From the NCBI GenBank assembly GCA_910579655.1, contig CAJTVE010000069.1, positions 1-14,615 on the forward strand: a stretch of DNA of 14,615 bases, written 5' to 3'. Shown here one piece after another: positions 1 through 5,899 of the stretch; the stretch's first letter is position 1, and every line of letters starts with the position of its first letter. This DNA comes from an uncultured Allobaculum sp. (GTDB lineage Bacteria > Bacillota_I > Bacilli_A > Erysipelotrichales > Erysipelotrichaceae). The position numbers and the translations under genes were made by a program. The notes below the pieces were generated by a model, which worked only from the letters and a program-made list of their open reading frames with translations, made no database searches and was not told the DNA's origin.

Positions 1-435
1 TGCCATATTAGAAACTGCTTTCGTAAAGGCTCGATTTCTTTTTAATTCTAATATACTTTTTCTATCGGTCGCATCCGCCACACAAAATTCAATTTGTTTT
101 GCATATTGTGATTGCCGTCTTTTAGCCAATTCTATCATTTTTTTGCTGTAATCAAAAGCGACAACCGAAGCGCCTCTTTGTGCAAGATACGAAGAATAAT
201 TTCCATTGCCACACGCAATATCCAAAATGTAATCCGCAGGATTAGGAGATAGAAGTTCCGTTACTTTGGGACGCACTACCTCTCTGTGAAATTCATTAGA
301 TTCGTCACCCATTGCATTATCCCAAAATTGTGCGTTCTCCTCCCAGATTTTTTTACTTTCCTCTGTTCCCATGTTCTCTCCCACTCCCCAAATTTGCTTT
401 TTTGCTTCCATTAAATCTTCCTTACTATATTCCAT
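1..435 (-). CDS. Class I SAM-dependent methyltransferase, 3' end cut by window edge
   Basis: The reading frame starts at ATG 435-433 and stays open for 145 codons to the first base of the window, so the C-terminal part is missing. Residues 70-78 (ILDIACGNG) are methyltransferase motif I, the glycine-rich S-adenosylmethionine loop. VVAFDYSKKM at 92-100 is motif II with the acidic residue (Asp95) expected to bind the ribose, and VADATD near 119-124 fits the adenine-binding region. A strong ribosome binding site (GGAGGG) lies about 5 bases before the ATG. The gene follows tet(W) on the same strand after about 50 bases with no terminator between them, so it is probably co-transcribed with it. The substrate cannot be told from the sequence. 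Small-molecule, rRNA or protein methylation are all possible, and a role in resistance is not shown. An alternative start at Met22 is possible but has no better ribosome binding site. Confidence 0.85.
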   Translation of the reverse strand, partial: MEYSKEDLMEAKKQIWGVGENMGTEESKKIWEENAQFWDNAMGDESNEFHREVVRPKVTELLSPNPADYILDIACGNGNYSSYLAQRGASVVAFDYSKKMIELAKRRQSQYAKQIEFCVADATDRKSILELKRNRAFTKAVSNMA

Positions 436-485
436 TGTTACCCTCCATAACTTCTGATTGTTGCCGTCTTGACGATTATGTATCT

Positions 486-2405
486 TTACATTACCTTCTG
501 AAACATATGGCGCACCTTGTCCAGGCGGCTGTTTGGACGGCGGGGCTGGATGACCGGCTGACCGACAGCGGCCTGATATCCTTTCAGCTCTGTAAGGCAT
601 ACGCTCCGCCCGTTGGTGTAAAAGGCCAGATCAGTACGGTATGCCTGTATACAGCGGGCGGGAATCTCGCCAGTAAAGACAACTTCATCCTTTTTTACCT
701 GGGCCGTTTCGATGGTGGCACAGTATTTCGGTGCATCATGATAAGCCCTGGAAAGGTATTCCTGGGGCGCATAGAGGATGAAGGAGAGATAAGGTTCCAG
801 CAGCTGCGTCCCCGATTCCTTCAATGCCTGTTCCAATACAATCGGGGCCAATGAGCGGAAGTCCGCCGGCGTGCTGACCGGACTGTAATAAAGCCCGTAT
901 TCAAAGCAAATCTTACAGTCCGTTACGTTCCAGCCGAACAAGCCCTGCTCCAGCCCGTAACGGATACCATCCCTGACAGCGTTTTGAAAACTCTGGTTCA
1001 AGTATCCCAGCGAAACCCGGCTCTCGTATTGTACACCGGAGCCAAGCGAGAGTGGTGTAACAGACAGTCCTATGGATGCCCAAAACGGGTTGGGCGGCAC
1101 CTCGATATGGATGGTGTGGCTGGCTGCTTTGAGCGGCCGCTCCATATAAATGACGGAGGGTTCCTTTACCACTGTTTCAAGCTTGTATTTTTCCGACAGC
1201 AAAGCGGAAACAACCTCCAACTGCACCCGGCCCAAAAAAGAAAGAATGATCTCATGGGTGATGGAATCCACTTCGCAACGCAAAAGCGGGTCAGTATCCG
1301 CAAGTTGCGTAAGAGCGTCCAGCAGCCGTTCTCTTTGCGCTGCCGTTTTCGGCGCAATCGTCGTCCGCAGCATGGGGAGGGGGTCCTCGCGCCACCTTTT
1401 ACGAGGGAGCCGGGTTTGGTCCCCTAATACATCGTTTAACCTCACGCTGTCGCTGGGAAGGATAACAATTTCACCCTGATAAGCGGTGTCTGTCCGAACA
1501 ATTTCCCCTTTGGATGGAATACGCATCTCTGTGATTTTCAGCTTTTCTCTCCCGGCCAGGGCCACCGTATCCCGCAGGCGCAGCGTTCCGCTGTATAACC
1601 GTAGATAGACACGCCGCTGGCCGCAATCGGTGTACTCAACCTTGAAAACGCTGCCGCATAGGGCGGCGCCCCCCTGTTCCCCAATCGGTTGGAACAGCCC
1701 TGTCACCGCATCCATCAACGGTTGAATGCCAAGGCCATTTTTGGCGCTGCCATGATAGACTGGGAACAGGGAGGCGTCTTGAACCCGCTGCTGTTCCTCC
1801 CGCGCAAGTTTTTCCCGGCTGATTGGTTCTCCTGCGATATACTTTTCCAATAATTCATCGTTATTTTCGATGACCGCATCCCATGCTTCTATGTCGGTAT
1901 TTTCCTCCAGGACTATTTCCGGGGACAGCGACACCGTCTGCTTGATGATAATATCGGCGGAGAGCTTATCCCGAACAGACTGAACCACGCTCTGCAAATC
2001 AACGCCAGCCTGGTCGATCTTGTTGATAAAGATAACGGTGGGAATGTTCATTTTCCGCAGGGCATGGAACAGAATACGGGTCTGGGCCTGCACGCCATCT
2101 TTAGCGGAGATCACCAAGATGGCCCCATCTAAAACAGCCAAAGAGCGGTACACCTCCGCCAAAAAATCCATGTGGCCGGGCGTATCCACAATGTTAACTT
2201 TACATCTGTGCCACTGGAAGGAAGTGACTGCCGCTTGAATGGTAATCCCACGCTGCCGCTCCAAAAACATGGTGTCCGTCCTCGTTGTCCCTTTTTCGAC
2301 GCTCCCCGGTTCTGAAATGGCTCCGCTGGCATATAGCAGGCTCTCCGTCAAGGTCGTCTTTCCAGCGTCTACATGGGCAAGAATTCCAATATTGATTATT
2401 TTCAT
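486..2405 (-). CDS. tet(W): Tetracycline resistance ribosomal protection protein Tet(W)
   Basis: This 639-residue GTPase is related to elongation factor G. It binds the ribosome, dislodges tetracycline and so lets translation continue. Its length and sequence match Tet(W) as I remember it, from MKIINIGILAHVDAGKTTL to the end in RHMFQKVM. The GTPase motifs are intact: G1 AHVDAGKTT (10-18), switch I RGIT (52-55), G3 DTPGH (74-78) and G4 NKID (128-131). The later EF-G-like domains appear complete with no frameshift, so the gene should be functional. The start has a good ribosome binding site (GGAGG) and lies behind a full attenuation leader. It is more GC-rich than the debris around it, as expected of a transferred gene. 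The assignment to class W rather than a mosaic O/W or 32 hybrid rests on memory, and an alignment would settle it. The downstream methyltransferase probably shares the transcript. Confidence 0.96.
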   Translation of the reverse strand: MKIINIGILAHVDAGKTTLTESLLYASGAISEPGSVEKGTTRTDTMFLERQRGITIQAAVTSFQWHRCKVNIVDTPGHMDFLAEVYRSLAVLDGAILVISAKDGVQAQTRILFHALRKMNIPTVIFINKIDQAGVDLQSVVQSVRDKLSADIIIKQTVSLSPEIVLEENTDIEAWDAVIENNDELLEKYIAGEPISREKLAREEQQRVQDASLFPVYHGSAKNGLGIQPLMDAVTGLFQPIGEQGGAALCGSVFKVEYTDCGQRRVYLRLYSGTLRLRDTVALAGREKLKITEMRIPSKGEIVRTDTAYQGEIVILPSDSVRLNDVLGDQTRLPRKRWREDPLPMLRTTIAPKTAAQRERLLDALTQLADTDPLLRCEVDSITHEIILSFLGRVQLEVVSALLSEKYKLETVVKEPSVIYMERPLKAASHTIHIEVPPNPFWASIGLSVTPLSLGSGVQYESRVSLGYLNQSFQNAVRDGIRYGLEQGLFGWNVTDCKICFEYGLYYSPVSTPADFRSLAPIVLEQALKESGTQLLEPYLSFILYAPQEYLSRAYHDAPKYCATIETAQVKKDEVVFTGEIPARCIQAYRTDLAFYTNGRSVCLTELKGYQAAVGQPVIQPRRPNSRLDKVRHMFQKVM

Positions 2406-2438
2406 GTGATTGTCCTCCCTTTACAGCCCCAAAGGGCA

Positions 2439-2479
2439 TAAAAATCCCCAGCAGTAAAATACTTTTACCACTGGGGATT
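2439..2479 (-). terminator. Attenuator terminator in the tet(W) leader
   Basis: Read on the minus strand, AAUCCCCAG and CUGGGGAUU close a hairpin that continues through two G-U wobbles into GUAAAA/UUUUAC, about 17 pairs with a 3-base loop, followed by a U run. It sits 34 bases before the tet(W) start codon. The same arrangement precedes tet(M) in Tn916, where drug-stalled ribosomes allow read-through. By analogy this is the off-switch of tet(W). Confidence 0.8.
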
Positions 2480-2563
2480 ATAAGTTGCGGACATACACAT
2501 ATACAGCATACACCTGTTTGTGATTGCTGTTTTTGGGGATATGTCAAAATTGATAAGGCAAAA

Positions 2564-2660
2564 GTATTCTTAAATTGGGTACAAAAAACTAAGCCCCTAC
2601 AAAAGGAGCTATCATAATCCTTTGTTCCCACTATTTGATTATAGTTTTATTTAAGAATAC
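2564..2660 (-). promoter_or_regulatory. Alternative pairing arms of the tet(W) leader RNA
   Basis: An 11-base perfect inverted repeat (GTATTCTTAAA at 2650-2660 and TTTAAGAATAC at 2564-2574, both read on the minus strand) joins the end of the leader peptide gene to a site about 75 bases downstream. The upstream arm lies inside the leader peptide codons, so a ribosome there would block the pairing. This is the layout expected of translation-dependent attenuation. Confidence 0.6.
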
Positions 2661-2670
2661 CTTGCCGCAT
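2647..2670 (-). CDS. Leader peptide MRQGILK upstream of tet(W)
   Basis: A 7-codon frame (MRQGILK, stop TAA) starts at ATG 2670-2668 behind the ribosome binding site AAAAGGAGT, a few bases after the predicted transcription start. Its last codons form one arm of the long-range pairing in the leader RNA. The same short peptide stands before tet(M)-type genes as I recall them. Its role would be to sense slowed translation rather than to make a working product. Confidence 0.7.
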   Translation of the reverse strand: MRQGILK

Positions 2671-2698
2671 ATTTTTTACTCCTTTTCTGGATTAAATC

Positions 2699-2727
2699 AT
2701 TGTATCACATCAGTTTTAGGAAAGCAA
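2699..2727 (-). promoter_or_regulatory. tet(W) promoter
   Basis: On the minus strand, -35 TTGCTT (2727-2722) and -10 TACAAT (2704-2699) are separated by exactly 17 bases. The start of transcription would fall near 2692, just before the leader peptide ribosome binding site. Confidence 0.7.
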
Positions 2728-2766
2728 GTACCTAAAAGAAATTTTTCTTCCCCTTATATGTAACAA

Positions 2767-2970
2767 TCATACCGGCTTCCTAGCGTTCAGAATGTTTTCT
2801 GCTGTCTGCTGTGGTGTTTGGTTGGAATTGTCCAACCAAAAGCCGATCCGTGGTGTTGTCTGCATTTTACTAAATACAAATTCAATGTATACAGAAAGAT
2901 ATAAGGAGTGGGAGGGATTCCGCCGTAGTTGGCATTGTAGGAAAATCCAAAAGTTTAGATTTTCCCACAA
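2767..2970 (-). pseudogene. Possible C-terminal remnant of an unidentified gene
   Basis: A minus-strand frame of 67 codons has an end (from about 2865 down) that reads like a real protein terminus: GFWLDNSNQTPQQTAENIL. The phrase LDNSxQTPxxTAxxIL resembles the C-terminal helix of P-loop nucleotide kinases. The part before it looks non-coding and lacks a ribosome binding site, so this would be a fragment left by recombination next to tet(W). The family assignment is a weak impression. Confidence 0.25.
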
Positions 2971-3045
2971 TGCTTATCTTTTGGTCTTTGGTTCGGAATA
3001 GTGTAGTGCTGGCGGTCTATCTCTTGTTTTCGGTTGCTTGCTTCC

Positions 3046-3339
3046 TTACCGTACATGAGCACATTTGTTCATGTACTCCATCAAATCAATTGGAAAAGAT
3101 TCAGAATGGTCAGCCTGATCTCCAGTTAAAAGAAGTTTCAGAATTCGACTTGTCTCAATTACAGTGGTTTTTCCAGTTCCATTTGGGCCATAGACTCCAA
3201 GCAGATTTCCTTCATTCAGTTCAAAACTCTTTTTATAATCCTTCAATTTGAAAAACTCAATCAAGCCGTCACGCACATTCTTCATTTCTTGGATATGAAT
3301 AGAGCTGATCTTGATTAACCTATTGTTTTCTCCTTCCAT
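3046..3339 (-). pseudogene. Truncated AAA/SMC-like ATPase, N-terminal fragment
   Basis: The frame starts at ATG 3339 with TTGGAGGAAA as ribosome binding site and encodes only 97 residues. Residues 51-58 (GPNGTGKT) are a Walker A P-loop, preceded by a beta-strand segment LLGVY. The N-terminal KISSIHIQEMKNVRDG resembles the opening strand of OLD/RecF/SMC-type ATPases (a conserved 'I..I.N..'). Such proteins are normally several hundred residues long and need Walker B, signature and other motifs that are absent here, so the product cannot be an active ATPase. The break lies at an inverted repeat (GTACATGA/TCATGTAC, 3051-3076), which suggests a recombination scar. A longer TTG start at 3357 is possible but overlaps the ribosome binding site. 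Full-length relatives are often defence or abortive-infection proteins; that is only context. Confidence 0.6.
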
Positions 3340-3357
3340 ACAGCTTATTTCCTCCAA

Positions 3358-3662
3358 AATAAAAGCAGCTATCTTCTCTCTTTCTGATTAGATAATACCA
3401 TCTTTTTACAAATCGGAATAAAATACGCTGTTTTGTCAAAAACAGGTCAAAAATAGGAACTATTCCAGTTGTGCCTATATCATTTGTTTCTAAACGGGCT
3501 TTCATCTGAATCATTACAAAAATAAAGACCCCAATATGTTTCAATTGTTCAACTGAAACTGCTGAAGTCTGATAAATGTTCTTCAAAATGCTTATAAGAC
3601 GATGGATCAACTGGGAGCAGGTTGAAGCCAATTGAGTCATGCCAGTCTTATAGAAACTACAC
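3358..3662. other. Intergenic debris between the resistance segment and degV
   Basis: I find no intact gene in these 300 bases. On the minus strand one frame gives two protein-like stretches separated by stops (beginning DWHDSIGFNLLPVDPSS and TIETYWGLYFCNDSD), which may be a decayed gene. A perfect hairpin CTGTTTT-GTCA-AAAACAG lies at 3428-3445. The junction between acquired DNA and the degV neighbourhood is probably in this stretch, but no clean insertion site or target duplication is visible. Confidence 0.3.
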
Positions 3663-4502
3663 CTACTTCTTGGTAAAGAAACCAATGCCCGCAGCACCGG
3701 GACCGACATGAACACCAAGAACCTGGGAAAGAGAGCATGGTTCAACCTGGGCTAAGCTGATGCCAAGAACGCTTTCCAGTTCAGTCGTCAGCGCATGGAT
3801 ATTGGCATCATCCAGACCTGAATAGCCTAGGGCAATTGGGCGGTTTGGATCCAGTCCGGCTTCTTCAACAAGACTTGCAATCTGGCGGATGGCTTTTTTG
3901 ATGCCGCGTGTCTGCGCAGCCACGCCAACTTCACCGTTTTCATCGATAGTTACAATTGGCTTAATTCCAGCCAATTCTCCAATCGTGGCTTTGGCAGCGG
4001 AAATACGACCGCCCTTTTTGAGATATTTGAGCGTTGGAACTAACGCGAACAGTTTCACTTCTTTTTTAGCCTGTTCAAGTGCATCCGCAATTTCAGAAGC
4101 ATCCATTCCCTGGTCACGCAAATGCAGAGCTTCTTTCACTAAAGCCGTCTGGGACAGGCAGGCATTGTTGGAGTCTACCAGATGAATGCGGCCGCCAGAC
4201 TCCATCGCAGCAAGTCTTGCGGAGTTGTAGGTACCCGAAAGAGTCGAGGAAAGGCATACTGCGACCACCTCGTCTTCTGGGTCTTTCAAAAGTTCTTCAA
4301 ACAGCTCTGCAAAGCCGGCTGGCGAAAACTGAGAAGTGGTCAGGTTGACACCTTCTGAATCAAGCAGCAAGTAGAACTGCTCATCTGTGATTTCTTCCTG
4401 TGGCACTTCGCCATTGACCAGCACCGGAAGTTTTACCACAACGAGGCCTTTGCCTTTATTGTTTTTCATCTCCTGGGCACTGTCGGTAACAATCCAAATC
4501 AT
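3663..4502 (-). CDS. DegV family fatty-acid-binding protein (FakB-like)
   Basis: This protein of 279 residues has the usual DegV length. In Gram-positive bacteria, proteins of this family (FakB) carry a fatty acid to the kinase FakA, which phosphorylates it for use in phospholipid synthesis. Seen here: the N-terminal strand WIVTDSA (3-9), the fatty-acid head-group motif TTSQ (55-58), SSTLSGTYNSA (85-95), LKYLKKGGRIS near 158-168, and the C-terminal HVGPGAAG (265-272). A ribosome binding site AGAAAGGA precedes the ATG. No fakA gene is adjacent, which is normal because fakB genes are often scattered. It follows the MarR gene on the same strand with a 200-base gap, so joint transcription is possible but not shown. 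No transmembrane or signal segment is seen, so it should be cytoplasmic. Confidence 0.9.
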   Translation of the reverse strand: MIWIVTDSAQEMKNNKGKGLVVVKLPVLVNGEVPQEEITDEQFYLLLDSEGVNLTTSQFSPAGFAELFEELLKDPEDEVVAVCLSSTLSGTYNSARLAAMESGGRIHLVDSNNACLSQTALVKEALHLRDQGMDASEIADALEQAKKEVKLFALVPTLKYLKKGGRISAAKATIGELAGIKPIVTIDENGEVGVAAQTRGIKKAIRQIASLVEEAGLDPNRPIALGYSGLDDANIHALTTELESVLGISLAQVEPCSLSQVLGVHVGPGAAGIGFFTKK

Positions 4503-4515
4503 AGAAATCCTTTCT

Positions 4516-4528
4516 GCCGCACGGCGGC
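4516..4528 (-). other. Short hairpin in the degV leader
   Basis: GCCGC-ACG-GCGGC is a perfect 5-base-pair stem about 14 bases before the degV start and just ahead of its ribosome binding site. It could affect translation or be chance. There is no U run, so it is not a terminator. Confidence 0.3.
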
Positions 4529-4674
4529 TTTATCTTTTCGTCTTATCAATTTCTTCTTATCAATTCCCTGTCCAGTCTGTTTCGATCTATGTCTTTTTTT
4601 CGATCATTCCTGGCCAGAACTTTGCCAAGATTTAGGCGGTACAGGATCTTTCCTCTTTACTGCCAGATCAGATT

Positions 4675-4688
4675 GATCTTCAAAGATC
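4675..4688. repeat. Short palindrome downstream of the MarR gene
   Basis: GATCTT-CA-AAGATC is a perfect inverted repeat in the gap between the MarR gene and degV. It may be a weak terminator or an operator for degV. The gap holds no other clear element; tandem copies of TTATCAATT near 4543-4566 are the only other pattern noticed. Confidence 0.25.
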
Positions 4689-4705
4689 CATTTCTGCTCC
4701 TTTTT

Positions 4706-5209
4706 TTACATCTGGCTTTTTTCAGAATCAGAATTTCCCTTCTGGGCGTTTTTTTGCTGGAGTCTCTTTCTGGTTTCAATCTGCTGCTCCAGTTGACTGA
4801 TCAGCGTTGTGCTGAAATCATAGAAAGCTTCCCATTGATTCTGGTCGATAGCCATATGGCTGGCTTCAAAGATTTTAGCCGCTTCCACTTCCAGATATTC
4901 GGTCAGTGCTTTGCCCTTCTGGGTCAGATAGTAACGGGCCTTGTAGACAGTGCTTTCGTCTTTGATCACCAGTCCATTGTGCTTGAGGTTTTTTAAAGAA
5001 CGCGAAATCAGGGCTTTATCGGCATGGATCAAGGAACAGAGTTCCTCGGGCCGTAGTCCCTGCGGATGCGTATCGAGCGCAAGCAATAAGGAGAGATCCG
5101 ATCCTTTCAGACCCTGTTCTTCCATATAAATTGCTTTGAATTTATTGATCTGTTTTCCCAGCGCCCCAAGCGTGTTGAGAAACTTGATCATCTTTTCTGT
5201 CTGTTCCAT
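4706..5209 (-). CDS. MarR family transcriptional regulator
   Basis: This 167-residue protein has the MarR winged-helix layout: N-terminal dimerisation helices, the fragment LSLLLALDTHPQGLRPEEL, a recognition helix around 64-81 (DKALISRSLKNLKHNGLV), a wing at 84-100 (DESTVYKARYYLTQKGK) and a long C-terminal helix. The last 20 residues are hydrophilic and rich in Lys, Gln and Ser. MarR dimers bind palindromic DNA and usually release it on binding a small ligand; the ligand here is unknown. The start is uncertain. ATG 5209 is given, while TTG 5215 two codons earlier has slightly better spacing from AGG in CAGGCG. The promoter is covered by a large inverted repeat, so the gene probably represses itself. 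The only co-directional neighbour downstream is degV, and some MarR-type regulators (FabT) control lipid genes, so a link to fatty-acid use is conceivable but unproven. Confidence 0.88.
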   Translation of the reverse strand: MEQTEKMIKFLNTLGALGKQINKFKAIYMEEQGLKGSDLSLLLALDTHPQGLRPEELCSLIHADKALISRSLKNLKHNGLVIKDESTVYKARYYLTQKGKALTEYLEVEAAKIFEASHMAIDQNQWEAFYDFSTTLISQLEQQIETRKRLQQKNAQKGNSDSEKSQM

Positions 5210-5230
5210 GACCAAAGCGTACGCCTGTTT

Positions 5231-5273
5231 TGTTGAGTGATCAATTATTTTTGATGATCAATCAACATTTCAA
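5231..5273 (-). promoter_or_regulatory. MarR gene promoter overlapped by inverted-repeat operator
   Basis: Arms TGTTGAGTGATCA (5231-5243) and TGATCAATCAACA (5255-5267) are inverted copies matching at 12 of 13 bases, with an 11-base spacer. A minus-strand promoter lies across them: -35 TTGAAA (5273-5268), 18-base spacer, -10 AATAAT (5249-5244). Each arm also contains the palindrome TGATCA. The site ends about 20 bases before the MarR start codon, as expected for autorepression. Confidence 0.65.
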
Positions 5274-5679
5274 AGCCTGAACGGCATGTATTCGGTTTCA
5301 AACCATGGCGACTCTGCATTTTTATCTCTATCCAGTTCTCTCTTCTCTTAGATTTTCGAGACAGTTGTGTCCCCTCTGCATTTGCGAAAGGGACAGTCTT
5401 TGCCCATGGCGTTTTTAGATCAGCGGGTCTTTTTTTGTGCTGATGATTTTATTTTTTATGTTTTTGTACATACTTTTGGAACCTTTAGATCTCTTAAAGT
5501 TCCTTTCAGAAAACCGGATCGATTCTTTCTGGATGGATTGAATCCTTTTTGGGCAGAGTTTTATCTCTGTTGTCTGCCAGGTTCTCAAAGCCTGGATTGC
5601 TTTTGCAATCCATAATCCTCCGTATTTTCGAGATTTTTTGTATTTTTGCCGTCAAAACATTGGGTTTCCAAAATTATAT
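5274..5679. other. Gene-poor intergenic region with a chain of hairpins
   Basis: No convincing protein gene is seen in this 400-base stretch. It holds an unusual series of inverted repeats: GGTTT-C-AAACC (5294-5304), a TGTCCC/GGGACA stem near 5370-5396, ATCAGC/GCTGAT (5419-5444) followed by a T-rich run, GGAAC..GTTCC (5478-5503), GGCAGA/TCTGCC (5552-5578), CCAGG/CCTGG (5577-5595) and GGATTGC-TTTT-GCAATCC (5593-5610). The density suggests a structured transcript on one strand, but I do not recognise a known RNA family. Confidence 0.35.
5506..5613 (-). CDS. Possible 35-residue small protein
   Basis: A minus-strand frame from ATG 5613 reads MDCKSNPGFENLADNRDK and onward for 35 residues to TGA. 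GGAGG lies at 5621-5617 but only 3 bases before the ATG, closer than usual. The product would be hydrophilic with no known motif, and the codons overlap the hairpins of this region, so it may be chance. It would diverge from scrA. Confidence 0.2.
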   Translation of the reverse strand: MDCKSNPGFENLADNRDKTLPKKDSIHPERIDPVF

Positions 5680-5690
5680 GGAATCGGTTT
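5680..5690 (-). promoter_or_regulatory. Upstream ScrR-type box
   Basis: On the minus strand this is AAACCGATTCC, one mismatch from the box inside the scrA promoter (AAACCGATACC). It lies 133 bases upstream of that box, a distance that would permit repressor looping. A TATAAT lies just beyond it on the minus strand (5678-5673), with no good -35. Confidence 0.4.
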
Positions 5691-5762
5691 TCTAATAATC
5701 CAGCTTTGAATCCCCCTAACAACGAGTTATTTATAGGTATTTTATATGCGAATAATCCATAG

Positions 5763-5776
5763 ATTAAACGCTTTCA
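5763..5776 (+). promoter_or_regulatory. Candidate cre site for CcpA
   Basis: ATTAAACGCTTTCA matches the catabolite-response consensus TGWAANCGNTNWCA at 12 of 14 positions, with a perfect right half. It lies 29 bases upstream of the scrA -35, a position suited to catabolite control of a sugar operon. The first two consensus bases are missing. Confidence 0.45.
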
Positions 5777-5804
5777 AAAAGTTTAAAGAATTTTCAAAAA
5801 CACG

Positions 5805-5833
5805 TTGACATGAAACCGATACCAGAATATGAT
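5805..5833 (+). promoter_or_regulatory. scrA promoter
   Basis: -35 TTGACA (5805-5810, perfect) and -10 TATGAT (5828-5833) are separated by exactly 17 bases. The spacer contains a LacI-type box. Transcription should begin near 5840, giving a 60-base leader. The promoter contains an ATG at 5810 that has no ribosome binding site and is not a start codon. Confidence 0.8.
5813..5823 (+). promoter_or_regulatory. ScrR-type operator in the scrA promoter spacer
   Basis: AAACCGATACC lies between -35 and -10, where a bound repressor would block RNA polymerase. Similar boxes are at 5844 (31 bases downstream, three helical turns) and 5680 (minus strand). The scrR gene at the end of the operon is the natural candidate protein. 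Confidence 0.55.
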
Positions 5834-5843
5834 GAGAACATAA

Positions 5844-5863
5844 AAACCGGTTCCACAAACCGG
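5844..5863 (+). promoter_or_regulatory. Second ScrR-type operator, also a hairpin at the 5' end of the scrA mRNA
   Basis: AAACCGGTTCC (5844-5854) contains the palindrome AACCGGTT, the LacI-family type of core. It is also the left arm of a perfect inverted repeat, CCGGTT-CCACA-AACCGG (5847-5863), lying a few bases after the predicted transcription start. It may act as DNA operator, as a 5' mRNA hairpin, or both. Confidence 0.5.
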
Positions 5864-5899
5864 ATAAGAGAAATGCGAAAGCAGAAAAAAGGAGACTGT

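Noticed and set aside
312..854. Plus-strand open frame across the methyltransferase and tet(W)
   Set aside because: It lies antisense to two well-supported genes, and its protein has no recognisable features.
5367..5615. Plus-strand open frame of 82 codons before scrA
   Set aside because: It is Phe-rich with no ribosome binding site and no protein-like pattern, and it overlaps a chain of hairpins.
5810..5899. Longer N-terminus of ScrA from ATG 5810
   Set aside because: That ATG overlaps the last base of a perfect -35 box and lies upstream of the predicted transcription start. The ATG at 5900 has AAGGAG before it and gives the normal EIIB start.
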